A DNA stretch of 64,000 bases from Chryseosolibacter sp964532595 (GTDB taxonomy: Bacteria; Bacteroidota; Bacteroidia; Cytophagales; Cyclobacteriaceae), in contig CAZHIQ010000002.1 of NCBI GenBank assembly GCA_964532595.1, forward strand, positions 124,001 to 188,000, written 5' to 3'. Within the stretch, counting starts at the first letter, position 1; each line of letters opens with the position of its first letter. The position numbers were made by a program, and so were the translations under genes. Below are positions 25,080 through 34,160 of the stretch, one piece after another. A model generated the notes under the pieces. It saw only the letters and a list, made by a program, of their open reading frames with translations. It was not told the origin of the DNA and ran no database searches.

Positions 25080-28000
25080 GTGAAAAGGCTTGGTCTAATA
25101 TTCATTTTCTCACTTTTCGTCGCGCCGGCGCTGTGGGCTCAGTGTGACCAGTTGCGGACAACCGTCAGTATTGATTTCAGTACCGATCAGGATTGTGCGC
25201 CGGTTAGTGTAACGGAGTTTGAAGTGACCTACACGTTTCAATCGCCCCAGGATCCGACTACTATTTCTATTGTCTACGAGTGGAACGATCCGGCCAACAC
25301 CGTGACGGTTGTTACTCTGGCCGATGGTCTCATCGTGGGTAGTGGCAACACATCGTTCACCGCAAATGCTACCCGACTCTACACGGAGAACGACGGGCAA
25401 TGCACCATCCAGCCAACCGCCTCCCTCTATATAAACGGAGTGCAGTGTGTGTCGTCAATCCAGCGGCAAACGGCATTCTTCTGGGGTGACGACGAGGAAA
25501 GTAATGGACAGATGGCCATCCGGCCGCTTCAATGGGATGTGTGTTTTAACAATCCCATTGAGAACGCGCGATTCTTCGATGCGTCGGAGTTCAATTGTAA
25601 TGTCCTCGTCGAACCTGATCATCCCAACGACCGGGCGCGTCACGTTCAGTTTGTATATGGAACCAACCACAACGCGGCCAACTCCATCGCCGACCTTGAG
25701 TTGATCAATGGTGGGCCCATCCCTTTGACAGATGCAACGGGCGCGCTGGTCTCTACACAGATCCGCGGTACTCCGGGGGAACAAGTCGAAGCCGCTTATT
25801 TTGGGCCTATCGAAACTATTCCCGCGCCGGCCAATGGCCCGAACGCATCAACGTTTTTTATGAACGCACCGGCCAGTTTGGCCAATGCCGTCGGCAGTCG
25901 CTTCGAGGTTACCCTCTTTAACTGGAATATGTGTAACCCCTGGAACGGCGACCCCATCAATCCCAACTACGAAGACGCGGTCAGGACCACTGCTTACATA
26001 GTTATTGTGGACGCGCCGCAACCGCAGTTTGTTACCCGCGACAGTGACGGAGCCGTCGAGTCGAACTTCTGTATCGGTGAAACTATCCATTTCGACAATC
26101 AGACTCCCGGCGGTGCAGGTTATCAATTCCTGTGGGAATTTTTTGATGATGATGAGGGGACCACGTTACTTCACACGTCCACCAGTCGCAACCCCACCTA
26201 TAGTTACAATTCGGGTGGTGAGAAGCTCATACGTCTCACAGCCACGAATCCAACTGTAGAGGGCGCCTGCTCCCAGCAAATTGAGGGGACCGTGTTTATT
26301 ACCCCATCGATGGCGGCGCAAATCGGTTTAACGGACCTTAACGATATTCCGATAGATTCTGATTTCTGTCAGGTCGCTGAGGCACCGCTGACCAACTTTG
26401 ACGTTCGCTTCCATGATGTTTCGACGGGAACACCCACGCCGACCACACGGTGGCGGTGGGAGTTTTACGATGAAAACGACAACATCGTGCGACGTGAGCC
26501 TGCCACGGGTTACGCGACGACACCGCCAGGTCCTCTCGATGAGGTGTTCACCCGCCCGGGCTTGTACCGCGTCCGGCTTTATATCCAGGATCAACTCACC
26601 GGGTGTGAAAGTGTTGATGAAGTCAACGTTCGCGTCTTCGAAAATCCACGCCCTGACTTTGACTATACCCGTGTCTGCGACGGGGATCCAGTGACCTTTA
26701 CGGATGCGTCTACGCACCGACCGATTGGCGGAGAAGTCATAACTACATGGGAGTGGGACCTGTCTTATGACGGCGTGACGTTCAATAAGAGTCCGGAGTT
26801 CGACAACCGTCAGACCTTTGATTACACCTTCCCGTCGGCGGGTGAATTCAGAGTTGCATTGCGTGTATCGACAAACGGAAACGAATGTTCGGCTATTGCT
26901 GAACATACCGTAATGGTAAGCCCTGTTCCAACGGCTGAATTTACGCCGGATATTACTGCAGGTTGTAGTATGCTTACAGTCAACTTCGCCAATCTCTCGG
27001 CCGGTGACACAGAAGGCATTGAGCGCTATGTTTGGGAGATCGATCAGGGGGATGGATTCGAGGAGGATGCGGTTCAACGACCCGACGATCCCGATTTTTC
27101 AGACACGTATGTACGCGTGTTTCGCAATACGACGTTTGCCGATCGTCAGTTTCAGATGCGTCTTCGGGTAGTCACTGAAAACGGATGTGAGGCAGTGTCA
27201 GCTCCGCAGACCATTACAGTCTACCCTCAGCCGCGGGCGGGATTTGTATCCCTGAACTACTCCCCCTTTGACAACAATTGTAGTCCCGTGTCTGTTGAAT
27301 TCCGCGTAGACGATGACACCCGTCTGTTGAATCCAACGGACTACACGTGGATTGTCAGCGATGCCGACGGTGTACTGGAAGAGGTTAGCACCGGTACGAC
27401 TCCTGATTTTACGTATGACTTCGAGAACACCACCCAGTCGATGCGCGACTTCTTTGTGACATTGCGGGCAACGTTACCCAGTGCGTGTTATGGAGATTCG
27501 ACCCGGGCTATCCGCGTAGCTCCCGTCCCCCAATCTGAATTTGCGACGGATACAGTTACATATGCATGCGATAGGGTTGTGCTCGAACTCAATGCGGCAC
27601 AAAAGGGATTGCCTCAGTATAATTGGACGATCGACATTAACGGCGTAGTGGTATACAGCAATACCACAACGGACGATGTGCTTACGTATGAGATATCCCG
27701 GTCGACCTCCGTGGATCAGGTCGTAACCTTATCACTGCGGACACGAAACCTGACCAACTGCGAGAGTCCGGTTACTTCGAGGAGTATTGTCGTGAAACGG
27801 GATGAAAACATGAACGCGCAGTTTTCGGTCAGTCCCCAGGAACAGACGTTACCGTCTTCTACAGTCACCCTCGTAAACGAGACCAACGTGGGGCCCTGGA
27901 CCTATCATTGGGATTTCGGCGATGGAACCACGTCGTCACAGCGCGATGTCGGAACGCACACATACGCCACCTTTGGCGAGTATATGATTACCCTCACTGT

Positions 28001-28859
28001 TGAAGATGGTGACTGCGTACAGACGTTTTCGAGGTCGGTGAAAATTAATCCGATTCCTCCGGTTTTGGCTTTCGACTACTATCCTCCGCGTGGATGTGCT
28101 CCCCTTACCGTAAACTTTGTCAATGAGTCGCTCTATGCCGATCCGACAACCTATGTATGGGAGTTTGGCGAAGGCGAGGGGACTTCGCGCGCTACTCATC
28201 CGAGCTATACCTATCTGGAACCAGGTATCTATTCGGTGACGCTATCGGCTAGCAATCTTTTGGGCGAGCCTGTGTCATTGACGCGTGAGATGATCATTGA
28301 AGTCTTACCTAATCCGGTAGCAAAGTTTTCCGTTTATCCGACAACTCCGCTCAATGTTCCCGGAGAGATACTCTACACGAGTAACCGCAGTCTGAATGCA
28401 AGTGAGTATCTGTGGGACTTTGGTGATGGCACTACCTCAACCGCCGTCGAACCCCAGCACAAATACACAGATGAGGGGACTTTTAGTATTACGCTGATCG
28501 CCCGCAACAGTCACGACTGTGCGGATACTACCGTTCTTGAGTCGGGTGTACAAACGGTAAACCACGGGCGGCTGCTCATTCCTAATGCGTTTGTTCCCAG
28601 TACACAGGGTCCGGGTACTGGCAGTGTATTGAGTAATCAGGTATTTCTCCCAATTGTTCAGAAGGTCACGAAGTTTCAGATGCTGATATTCAACCGCTGG
28701 GGACAGCTCCTTTTTGAGAGCAATAGCCCGGAGGTTGGATGGGACGGTTATTACAACGGGAAGCTATGTGCTCAGGACGTCTACATTTACAGAATTAATG
28801 CCGAGTATGAGAACGGAAGGGAAATAACCCGTACCGGCGACGTAACTCTTTTGCGATGA
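25080..28859 (+). CDS. Large PKD-repeat surface protein with CHU_C type IX sorting domain
   Basis: The 1259-residue protein has a signal peptide (about residues 1-20, cleaved after LWAQ), then a long series of beta-sandwich modules. At least three are clear PKD domains in the C-terminal third (WDFGDGTTSSQ...HTYATFGEY; FGEGEGTS...YTYLEPGIY; WDFGDGTTSTAVEPQHKYTDEGTF), and several degenerate PKD-like modules precede them, many with paired cysteines. The last 90 residues are a CHU_C type B sorting domain (MLIFNRWGQLLFESN...GWDGYYNGK...DVYIYRI). The start is GTG at 25080. It overlaps the next gene, a PorP/SprF homologue, by four bases. Family knowledge suggests a surface adhesin or gliding-related filament secreted with that partner. 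Confidence 0.92.
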   Translation: MKRLGLIFIFSLFVAPALWAQCDQLRTTVSIDFSTDQDCAPVSVTEFEVTYTFQSPQDPTTISIVYEWNDPANTVTVVTLADGLIVGSGNTSFTANATRLYTENDGQCTIQPTASLYINGVQCVSSIQRQTAFFWGDDEESNGQMAIRPLQWDVCFNNPIENARFFDASEFNCNVLVEPDHPNDRARHVQFVYGTNHNAANSIADLELINGGPIPLTDATGALVSTQIRGTPGEQVEAAYFGPIETIPAPANGPNASTFFMNAPASLANAVGSRFEVTLFNWNMCNPWNGDPINPNYEDAVRTTAYIVIVDAPQPQFVTRDSDGAVESNFCIGETIHFDNQTPGGAGYQFLWEFFDDDEGTTLLHTSTSRNPTYSYNSGGEKLIRLTATNPTVEGACSQQIEGTVFITPSMAAQIGLTDLNDIPIDSDFCQVAEAPLTNFDVRFHDVSTGTPTPTTRWRWEFYDENDNIVRREPATGYATTPPGPLDEVFTRPGLYRVRLYIQDQLTGCESVDEVNVRVFENPRPDFDYTRVCDGDPVTFTDASTHRPIGGEVITTWEWDLSYDGVTFNKSPEFDNRQTFDYTFPSAGEFRVALRVSTNGNECSAIAEHTVMVSPVPTAEFTPDITAGCSMLTVNFANLSAGDTEGIERYVWEIDQGDGFEEDAVQRPDDPDFSDTYVRVFRNTTFADRQFQMRLRVVTENGCEAVSAPQTITVYPQPRAGFVSLNYSPFDNNCSPVSVEFRVDDDTRLLNPTDYTWIVSDADGVLEEVSTGTTPDFTYDFENTTQSMRDFFVTLRATLPSACYGDSTRAIRVAPVPQSEFATDTVTYACDRVVLELNAAQKGLPQYNWTIDINGVVVYSNTTTDDVLTYEISRSTSVDQVVTLSLRTRNLTNCESPVTSRSIVVKRDENMNAQFSVSPQEQTLPSSTVTLVNETNVGPWTYHWDFGDGTTSSQRDVGTHTYATFGEYMITLTVEDGDCVQTFSRSVKINPIPPVLAFDYYPPRGCAPLTVNFVNESLYADPTTYVWEFGEGEGTSRATHPSYTYLEPGIYSVTLSASNLLGEPVSLTREMIIEVLPNPVAKFSVYPTTPLNVPGEILYTSNRSLNASEYLWDFGDGTTSTAVEPQHKYTDEGTFSITLIARNSHDCADTTVLESGVQTVNHGRLLIPNAFVPSTQGPGTGSVLSNQVFLPIVQKVTKFQMLIFNRWGQLLFESNSPEVGWDGYYNGKLCAQDVYIYRINAEYENGREITRTGDVTLLR

Positions 28860-29875
28860 AGGTTCTCCGGTTGATCATATTTTTATGGGTGGCTCACGGC
28901 ACAGTTTACGGCCAGGATCCGGAGTTTTCGCAGTACTACGCTGCTCCCCTCTATCTGAACCCGGCTTTCGCCGGAACTTCAGTAGATCATCGCTTTATTG
29001 TCAACTACCGAAACCAGTGGCCGAACATCGCCCATGCGTTCGAGACGTACGCCTTCTCGTACGACTATAATATGGAGCATCTGAACAGTGGAGTGGGAGT
29101 GATGGTAATGGCGGATAAAGCTGGGTCGGCAAATCTTAAGTCGACGCAGGTCAATTTCCAATACGCTTACAAGGTACCGATATCCGATAAGTTTGTCTTT
29201 TCTTCAGGGCTGAACTTTGGTGTGGGGTCGAGAAGCGTTGACTTCAATAAGCTGGTGTTTTATCAGCAGCTTGATTTTTCCCAGGGTGGCGATTATGTGC
29301 CGCCGCCTCCCACTAATATTAACGTAGAGAACAGTACGTACTTTGATTTTGGAGCCGGGATGTTGCTTTACAGCCGGAAAGTATGGCTGGGATTGTCGAT
29401 GATGCACTTGAATAGCCCGAATCGCTCCATGCTTGACGAGGAAGCAAAAATCCCGGTCAAAACTTCGCTTCACGGAGGCGTGAGGATACCGCTGGAGCAC
29501 AGTCTCTTTAAACGTGAGAGGACAGCGTCGATCGCTCCATCTTTTGTGTATAAACAGCAAGGCAATTTTGATCAGCTTGATCTCGGGACATATTTTTTTT
29601 ATGAGCCGGTGGTAGTTGGGCTTTGGTACAGGGGAATTCCGCTGCGTCAAAATGTCGCCGACAACATCAGCCACGATGCGGTTGTCGTCGTATTGGGTTT
29701 TCATCTGCAGAACATTGAGCTGACCTACAGCTACGATGTCACCGTGTCAGAGCTCGGCGGAATATCAGGCGGTTCACATGAGGTCGCACTCAAATATAAA
29801 GTGGAGCTGGCGGCGAAGGTGGGCAAGCGCAAAAAAGAGCGTTTCATCCCCTGTCCGACATTCAATCGCGACTAA
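28856..29875 (+). CDS. PorP/SprF-family type IX secretion partner, outer-membrane protein
   Basis: The 339-residue product has a signal peptide (cleaved after VYGQ) and the family opening DPEFSQYYAAPLYLNPAFAGT. Repeated amphipathic strands of an outer-membrane beta-barrel follow, with FETYAFSYDYN, FQYAYKVPISDKFVFSSGLNFGVG and VVVVLGFHLQNIELTYSYDVTVSELGGISGGSHEVAL. SprF-like proteins are needed for export and surface attachment of type B (CHU_C) substrates. The start overlaps the stop of the 1259-residue CHU_C protein (ATGA), so translation is probably coupled and the two form a substrate-partner pair. Confidence 0.93.
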   Translation: MKVLRLIIFLWVAHGTVYGQDPEFSQYYAAPLYLNPAFAGTSVDHRFIVNYRNQWPNIAHAFETYAFSYDYNMEHLNSGVGVMVMADKAGSANLKSTQVNFQYAYKVPISDKFVFSSGLNFGVGSRSVDFNKLVFYQQLDFSQGGDYVPPPPTNINVENSTYFDFGAGMLLYSRKVWLGLSMMHLNSPNRSMLDEEAKIPVKTSLHGGVRIPLEHSLFKRERTASIAPSFVYKQQGNFDQLDLGTYFFYEPVVVGLWYRGIPLRQNVADNISHDAVVVVLGFHLQNIELTYSYDVTVSELGGISGGSHEVALKYKVELAAKVGKRKKERFIPCPTFNRD

Positions 29876-29923
29876 ACGTTGCGGGATTCTTTGCCGATCC
29901 AGCGATTCTTCCCGGAAGGTCAC

Positions 29924-29931
29924 TAAATTTG
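29924..29931 (+). promoter_or_regulatory. Predicted -7 box for the CCA-adding enzyme gene
   Basis: TAAATTTG is an exact TAnnTTTG match 26 bases before the ATG at 29958. The -33 element is not recognisable. Its position excludes the upstream in-frame start at 29736. Confidence 0.5.
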
Positions 29932-29957
29932 GCGCGGGATTAATTGACCTGCCGCCG

Positions 29958-31364
29958 ATGAATTTGTCTGATGCCCTTACCCATCCAGTATTTAAGGCTG
30001 TTGCCGATGCCGCCAACTCGACGGGGCTGGAGACCTATGTGGTTGGTGGATATGTGCGCGATATTCTGCTTAAGAGGGATTCGAAAGATATTGACTTTGT
30101 CTGTGTGGGCAGCGGCATCGCGCTGGCGGAAGCAGTGGCGAAATCGTTAGGGCCATCGGTTAAGGTTAATGTGTTCAGGAATTTCGGAACCGCACAGATC
30201 GTTCACGGGGATCTTGACCTCGAGTTTGTTGGTGCCCGTAAAGAGTCGTACCGAACTGATTCGCGGAAGCCCAGTGTAGAGGACGGTACGCTTGATGACG
30301 ATCAGAAGCGACGTGACTTTACCATTAACGCGTTGGCGATATCCCTCAATCGCACATCGTTTGGCGATCTTGTCGATCCTTTTAACGGTGTTGATGACCT
30401 GCGAAAAAAGATCCTTCGTACCCCGCTTGATCCGGAGGTGACCTTCTCCGATGATCCACTCCGAATGATGCGGGCCGTGCGCTTTGCGTCGCAGTTAGGG
30501 TTTGATATTGAGGCCGATACGTTTGCCGCACTCGCATCGCAGGCCGAGCGTCTCAAGATTGTTTCGGGTGAGCGGATTATCGATGAATTGAACAAGATCA
30601 TAATGAGTCCGGTACCATCGTACGGATTCAAGCTCCTGTTTCACAGCAAGCTCCTGCACCAGTTCTTTCCGGAAATGACCGCGCTGCACGGCGTAGAATA
30701 CGTTGGCAACCAGGCGCACAAAGACAATTTTTTCCACACGTTGCAGGTTTTGGATAATGTCGCCAAAGTATCAGACGACCTGTGGCTGCGTTGGGCGGCC
30801 ATCATGCACGACATTGCGAAGCCGTTAACCAAAAGGTTCGACAAGAAACACGGTTGGACTTTTCACGGTCACGAAGAAAGGGGCGCGCGTATGACGCCGG
30901 CGATTTTCAGACGTCTCAAGCTGCCCATGGACGAACGAATGCTCTTTGTGCAGAAGCTTGTACGACTGCACCTTCGTCCTATTGCCCTGGTCAAGAACGT
31001 AACGGATTCAGCCATACGCCGTTTATTGTTTGAGGCAGGTGACGATATCGATGCTCTTATGACGCTTTGCCGGGCCGACATTACTTCGAAAAACAACGAA
31101 AAGGTCAGCCGGTTTCTCCGAAATTTTGACCTCGTGGAAAAGAAGATGGCCGAGGTGGAGCAAAAGGATCAACTCCGGAACTTCCAGCCGCCGGTCAGTG
31201 GTGACGAGATTATGAAACTGCTTCAAATACCTCCGGGGCGGCTGGTGGGCGAGTTAAAAGAACGAATCAAGGACGCGATTCTCGACGGGGAAATCCGCAA
31301 CGACCGCCAGGAGGCGCTCGATCTCCTGTATCGCGCGGCCCGGGAAAAAGGGCTTGAGGTCTAA
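29958..31364 (+). CDS. tRNA nucleotidyltransferase (CCA-adding or A-adding) with HD domain
   Basis: The 468-residue class II nucleotidyltransferase has the polymerase head with VGGYVRDILL and the metal-binding pair in DIDFV. The RRDFTINALA motif, neck/body helices (EVTFSDDPLRMMRAVRFASQLGF) and an HD phosphohydrolase domain with WAAIMHDIAKPLTKRF follow. It builds or repairs the CCA end of tRNA. HD-bearing forms in Bacteroidota are usually annotated as CCA-adding; A-adding specificity cannot be excluded by eye. The chosen ATG gives MNLSDALTHPVFKAV; a longer frame would overlap the sprF-like gene by about 140 bases and is non-homologous. Confidence 0.95.
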   Translation: MNLSDALTHPVFKAVADAANSTGLETYVVGGYVRDILLKRDSKDIDFVCVGSGIALAEAVAKSLGPSVKVNVFRNFGTAQIVHGDLDLEFVGARKESYRTDSRKPSVEDGTLDDDQKRRDFTINALAISLNRTSFGDLVDPFNGVDDLRKKILRTPLDPEVTFSDDPLRMMRAVRFASQLGFDIEADTFAALASQAERLKIVSGERIIDELNKIIMSPVPSYGFKLLFHSKLLHQFFPEMTALHGVEYVGNQAHKDNFFHTLQVLDNVAKVSDDLWLRWAAIMHDIAKPLTKRFDKKHGWTFHGHEERGARMTPAIFRRLKLPMDERMLFVQKLVRLHLRPIALVKNVTDSAIRRLLFEAGDDIDALMTLCRADITSKNNEKVSRFLRNFDLVEKKMAEVEQKDQLRNFQPPVSGDEIMKLLQIPPGRLVGELKERIKDAILDGEIRNDRQEALDLLYRAAREKGLEV

Positions 31365-31440
31365 AGAGCCGCCCTGTAAACGGTCCATGCAACCCTGCCT
31401 GATTTTGGGTGTCTTTAGTAAAACCTGACGGATCAGTTGC

Positions 31441-31989
31441 TTGGAGTCACAGCTGACATCAAATCTGCACGACGACCTTATTGCACGTTGCAAAGCGGGC
31501 GATGAGCGCGCTTTTCACCAACTCTACCAGTTGTACGCGCGGGCCATGTACAACGTCAGTTTCCGGATTGTCGGCAACGACGAGGAGGCGGAAGATGTGT
31601 TGCAGGAAGCTTTCATAAGTGCATTTCAACACCTGGACAACTATCGCGCGGAGGCTAGTTTCGGTGCATGGCTTAAACGTATCGTAATCAACAAGTCGAT
31701 TAATGTATTGAAGCAGCGCCGCAATATCCGCTGGCCCGAAGAAGGTGACTTTGACGTTCCCGAGGAGACAACATCGGCTGAATATGGGGATAGTCTCTCC
31801 GTTGAACGAGTAAGAAAGGCAATACTGGAATTGCCCGAGGGCTATAGGGCGGTGCTTTCGTTATATTTACTGGAAGGTTACGACCATCAGGAGATTGGGC
31901 AGATTCTAGGCATCAGCGAGTCTACTTCTAAATCGCAACTCAATCGGGCCAAGGGTAAACTCAGGGAGAAGTTAACTGTACTGTTATGA
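31441..31989 (+). CDS. ECF-type RNA polymerase sigma factor
   Basis: The 182-residue product has sigma region 2 (about residues 25-95: LYQLYARAMYNVSFRIVGNDEEAEDVLQEAFISAF...FGAWLKRIVINKSINVLKQ) and region 4 (about 120-175: LPEGYRAVLSLYLLEGYDHQEIGQILGISESTSKSQLNRAKGKL). The linker is short and there is no extra domain. The start is TTG, 76 bases after the CCA-adding gene. It overlaps the next gene by four bases (ATGA), which encodes a probable membrane anti-sigma factor. The signal it answers is not visible here; no FecR or TonB receptor gene is attached. Confidence 0.95.
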   Translation: MESQLTSNLHDDLIARCKAGDERAFHQLYQLYARAMYNVSFRIVGNDEEAEDVLQEAFISAFQHLDNYRAEASFGAWLKRIVINKSINVLKQRRNIRWPEEGDFDVPEETTSAEYGDSLSVERVRKAILELPEGYRAVLSLYLLEGYDHQEIGQILGISESTSKSQLNRAKGKLREKLTVLL

Positions 31990-32504
31990 AAGAGCCATTA
32001 GATGACTTCATTCGGGCAAACCGATCAGCATTTGACGATCGTGATCCGTCTCCGCAGCTATGGTCCCGCATCGCGAAGGCTTCGGAGGGGCAACGCCGGC
32101 CAGACAGTCGCTGGCTTCCCTACTGGCGTGCGGCCGCTGTGTTCTTCATGATGCTGTCGGCATCCCTTTTTCTTTATCAAAACCGTTCGTCAGTAAGCCA
32201 AGCAGAGGCTATAAAGGAATTTTCCGATGTTGAAGCCTTCTATCATCACGAAATAAATCACAAGGTCAAGCTGATCGGTGAGTTTCAGGGCAACTCGGCG
32301 GTGAACGGATTTACCAGTGACTTTCAGCAGCTGGAGGCCATGTATCTCGTTCTTCGGGAGGAGATGAGACAGCGCCCTTCAAAGCACGTCCGAGACGCCC
32401 TGGTACTGAACCTTTTGGTTAGAATCGATCTACTAAATAAACACCTGGAGCGGCTGGAAACGGAGCAGGGGACTCAGCAAAAGACCGATGATCGCAGCAC
32501 GTGA
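31986..32504 (+). CDS. Probable anti-sigma factor, single-pass membrane protein
   Basis: The 172-residue product has a cytoplasmic N-terminal stretch (PLDDFIRANRSAFDDRDPSPQLWSRIAKA), one membrane helix (about residues 46-65, YWRAAAVFFMMLSASLFLY) and a periplasmic helical part (ATG start, coupled to the sigma gene by a four-base overlap). The N-terminal pattern FIRxNRxxFDxxxPxxxLWxRI recurs in Bacteroidota proteins encoded after ECF sigma factors. There is no zinc-binding HxxxCxxC motif. The role is inferred from position and topology. Confidence 0.78.
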   Translation: MKEPLDDFIRANRSAFDDRDPSPQLWSRIAKASEGQRRPDSRWLPYWRAAAVFFMMLSASLFLYQNRSSVSQAEAIKEFSDVEAFYHHEINHKVKLIGEFQGNSAVNGFTSDFQQLEAMYLVLREEMRQRPSKHVRDALVLNLLVRIDLLNKHLERLETEQGTQQKTDDRST

Positions 32505-32557
32505 GGTCTTGAAGGACATTTTTCATGGCGCAACTGTAATTTATTGCACATTCCTAG

Positions 32558-32565
32558 TAACTTTG
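32558..32565 (+). promoter_or_regulatory. Predicted -7 box for the SRP RNA
   Basis: TAACTTTG is an exact TAnnTTTG match. With the usual spacing transcription would start at 32570-32571, which is exactly where the closing stem of the SRP RNA begins. Confidence 0.6.
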
Positions 32566-32570
32566 CCGTT

Positions 32571-32668
32571 AGCAAACCGGCACGACCAGCTCCTGCTGAA
32601 TCCCCCAGGACCGGAAGGTAGCAAGGGTAGGCAGTTGTAGCGGTGCGATGTTCGGTTTGCCTTTTTTT
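32571..32668 (+). ncRNA. ffs: Small signal recognition particle RNA (4.5S-type) with terminator
   Basis: The RNA scaffold of the SRP, which with Ffh targets nascent membrane proteins. The conserved Ffh-binding tip CAGGACCGGAAGGTAGCAAG is at 32606-32625. The outer stem pairs GCAAACCG (32572-32579) with CGGTTTGC (32653-32660), and a run of seven T (32662-32668) ends it. The asymmetric loop bases match the bacterial small form without an Alu domain. It lies between the anti-sigma gene and the transaldolase-family gene, with its own -7 box. Confidence 0.93.
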
Positions 32669-32733
32669 GATATATCCCCCGGCTGAAGGGGGCATCCTGC
32701 CGCTTTCTTTACTGCAACTTCAGCCATTATCGT

Positions 32734-32741
32734 TACATTTG
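32734..32741 (+). promoter_or_regulatory. Predicted -7 box for the transaldolase-family gene
   Basis: TACATTTG is an exact TAnnTTTG match 29 bases before the ATG at 32771. A TTTA lies 22 bases upstream (32708-32711), slightly too far for a good -33 element. Confidence 0.5.
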
Positions 32742-32770
32742 TCTCGCTTAAAATTAAATATCAATCTGCA

Positions 32771-33427
32771 ATGAAGTTTTTTATTGACACCGCTAACCTT
32801 GACGAAATCCGCGAGGCTTACGATTTGGGGGTGCTTGATGGTGTGACGACCAATCCATCGCTGATGGCGAAGGAAGGTATACGAGGCGCCGAAAACGTTC
32901 GGGCCCATTACAAGGCAATCTGTGACATCGTAGACAACAACGTCAGCGCGGAAGTTATCGCGACTGAATTTGATGCGATTCTGGCGGAAGGCCGGGAGCT
33001 GGCGAAAATTGATGACAAGATTGTGGTTAAAGTGCCGATGATCCGCGACGGGGTAAAAGCCATTAAGAGGCTTTCCAGTGAGGGTATCCGGACTAACTGT
33101 ACGCTCGTCTTTTCCGCAGGCCAGGCGATTCTGGCAGCGAAGGCAGGGGCGAGCTATGTTTCTCCCTTTATTGGTCGCCTTGACGATATTTCGCACGACG
33201 GTCTCGACCTCATAGAACAACTGCGCGTTATCTATGATAACTACGGTTTTGATACGCAAATTCTCGCGGCCAGCGTCCGCCATACGCAGCATCTGATCAA
33301 GTGTGCTGAGATTGGAGCTGATGTTGCAACGTGTCCGTTGAGCGTCATCACGGGCCTGCTGAAGCATCCCCTGACTGATAGCGGGCTCGAGAAGTTCTTG
33401 TCAGACCACAAGAAGGCTAATGCCTGA
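32771..33427 (+). CDS. fsa: Fructose-6-phosphate aldolase / short transaldolase
   Basis: A 218-residue member of the short transaldolase subfamily (TalC/FSA type). It has the N-terminal MKFFIDTANLDEIREA, DGVTTNPSLMAKEG, the Schiff-base lysine in IVVKVPM, NCTLVFSAGQAILAAKAGASYVSPFIGRLDD, and a C-terminal arm. The enzyme either splits fructose 6-phosphate or transfers dihydroxyacetone units in the pentose phosphate pathway; by-eye reading cannot separate FSA from transaldolase activity, so the symbol is tentative. The ABC ATPase gene starts five bases after its stop. Confidence 0.92.
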   Translation: MKFFIDTANLDEIREAYDLGVLDGVTTNPSLMAKEGIRGAENVRAHYKAICDIVDNNVSAEVIATEFDAILAEGRELAKIDDKIVVKVPMIRDGVKAIKRLSSEGIRTNCTLVFSAGQAILAAKAGASYVSPFIGRLDDISHDGLDLIEQLRVIYDNYGFDTQILAASVRHTQHLIKCAEIGADVATCPLSVITGLLKHPLTDSGLEKFLSDHKKANA

Positions 33428-33432
33428 TTCCT

Positions 33433-34146
33433 ATGTTTTCCTCCGATCCCGTCGTACGCGTCAATGAAGCGAGCATCTTTCAGGACCTGAACACGGTCCT
33501 GTCCGATATCAATTTCGAAATTGATAAAGGGGAGTTCGTGTATCTTGTCGGTCGCACCGGATCGGGGAAATCATCGCTGCTAAAGACGTTGTACGCGGAC
33601 CTTCCTCTTCGTCTTGGAGATATCAACGTCTGTGGTTTTAACATCCGAGGCATTCGCGCTTCTGACGTGCCGCTGTTGCGCCGTAAACTGGGCATTATTT
33701 TCCAGGACTTTCAGCTCTTTCACGACCGGACAGTGGGTGAAAATCTATTCTTTGTGATGAAGGCCACGGGTTGGCGCGATCATGCAAAGATGCGCGCGCG
33801 TCTTACGGAGGTCCTGATGCAGGTGGGACTCGGGTCGGTCGAGAAGAAAATGCCTTATCAGCTTTCCGGTGGTGAGCAACAGCGGGTGGTGATTGCACGT
33901 GCCCTGCTAAATGAGCCACAAATTCTACTCGCGGACGAGCCTACCGGGAACCTCGATCCCGAGGTTTCGTATGGTATCATGAAAATTTTTCAACAGATCA
34001 ATAAGAGTGGGACGGCCGTACTCATGGCTACCCATAGTTATGGATTGATCAAGAAATTTCCCGCCCGCATTCTGAAGTGCGAAGACGGAAAGGTGTTAGA
34101 CTCCTCCATCGAAACCTTTCAACTGGCCCAACATAGCGATAGCTGA
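33433..34146 (+). CDS. ftsE: FtsE-like ABC transporter ATPase
   Basis: The 237-residue product is a single nucleotide-binding domain with Walker A GRTGSGKSSLLK, Q-loop FQDFQLFHDRTVGENLFF, signature LSGGEQQRVVIARAL, Walker B ILLADEPTGNLD and the H-loop MATHSY. The FQDFxLxxDRTVxENL pattern is that of FtsE, which with FtsX couples the division ring to periplasmic wall hydrolases. No ftsX is beside it; the next gene is on the other strand. In Bacteroidota ftsE and ftsX are often apart, so the call stands, but a LolD-like relative is possible. Confidence 0.85.
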   Translation: MFSSDPVVRVNEASIFQDLNTVLSDINFEIDKGEFVYLVGRTGSGKSSLLKTLYADLPLRLGDINVCGFNIRGIRASDVPLLRRKLGIIFQDFQLFHDRTVGENLFFVMKATGWRDHAKMRARLTEVLMQVGLGSVEKKMPYQLSGGEQQRVVIARALLNEPQILLADEPTGNLDPEVSYGIMKIFQQINKSGTAVLMATHSYGLIKKFPARILKCEDGKVLDSSIETFQLAQHSDS

Positions 34147-34160
34147 AGGAGTGGCGCCGA

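Noticed and set aside
26328..27077. 249-codon minus-strand frame inside the PKD protein gene
   Set aside because: The rightward protein is continuous through it, with a type IX signal at its end; no supporting motifs on the other strand.
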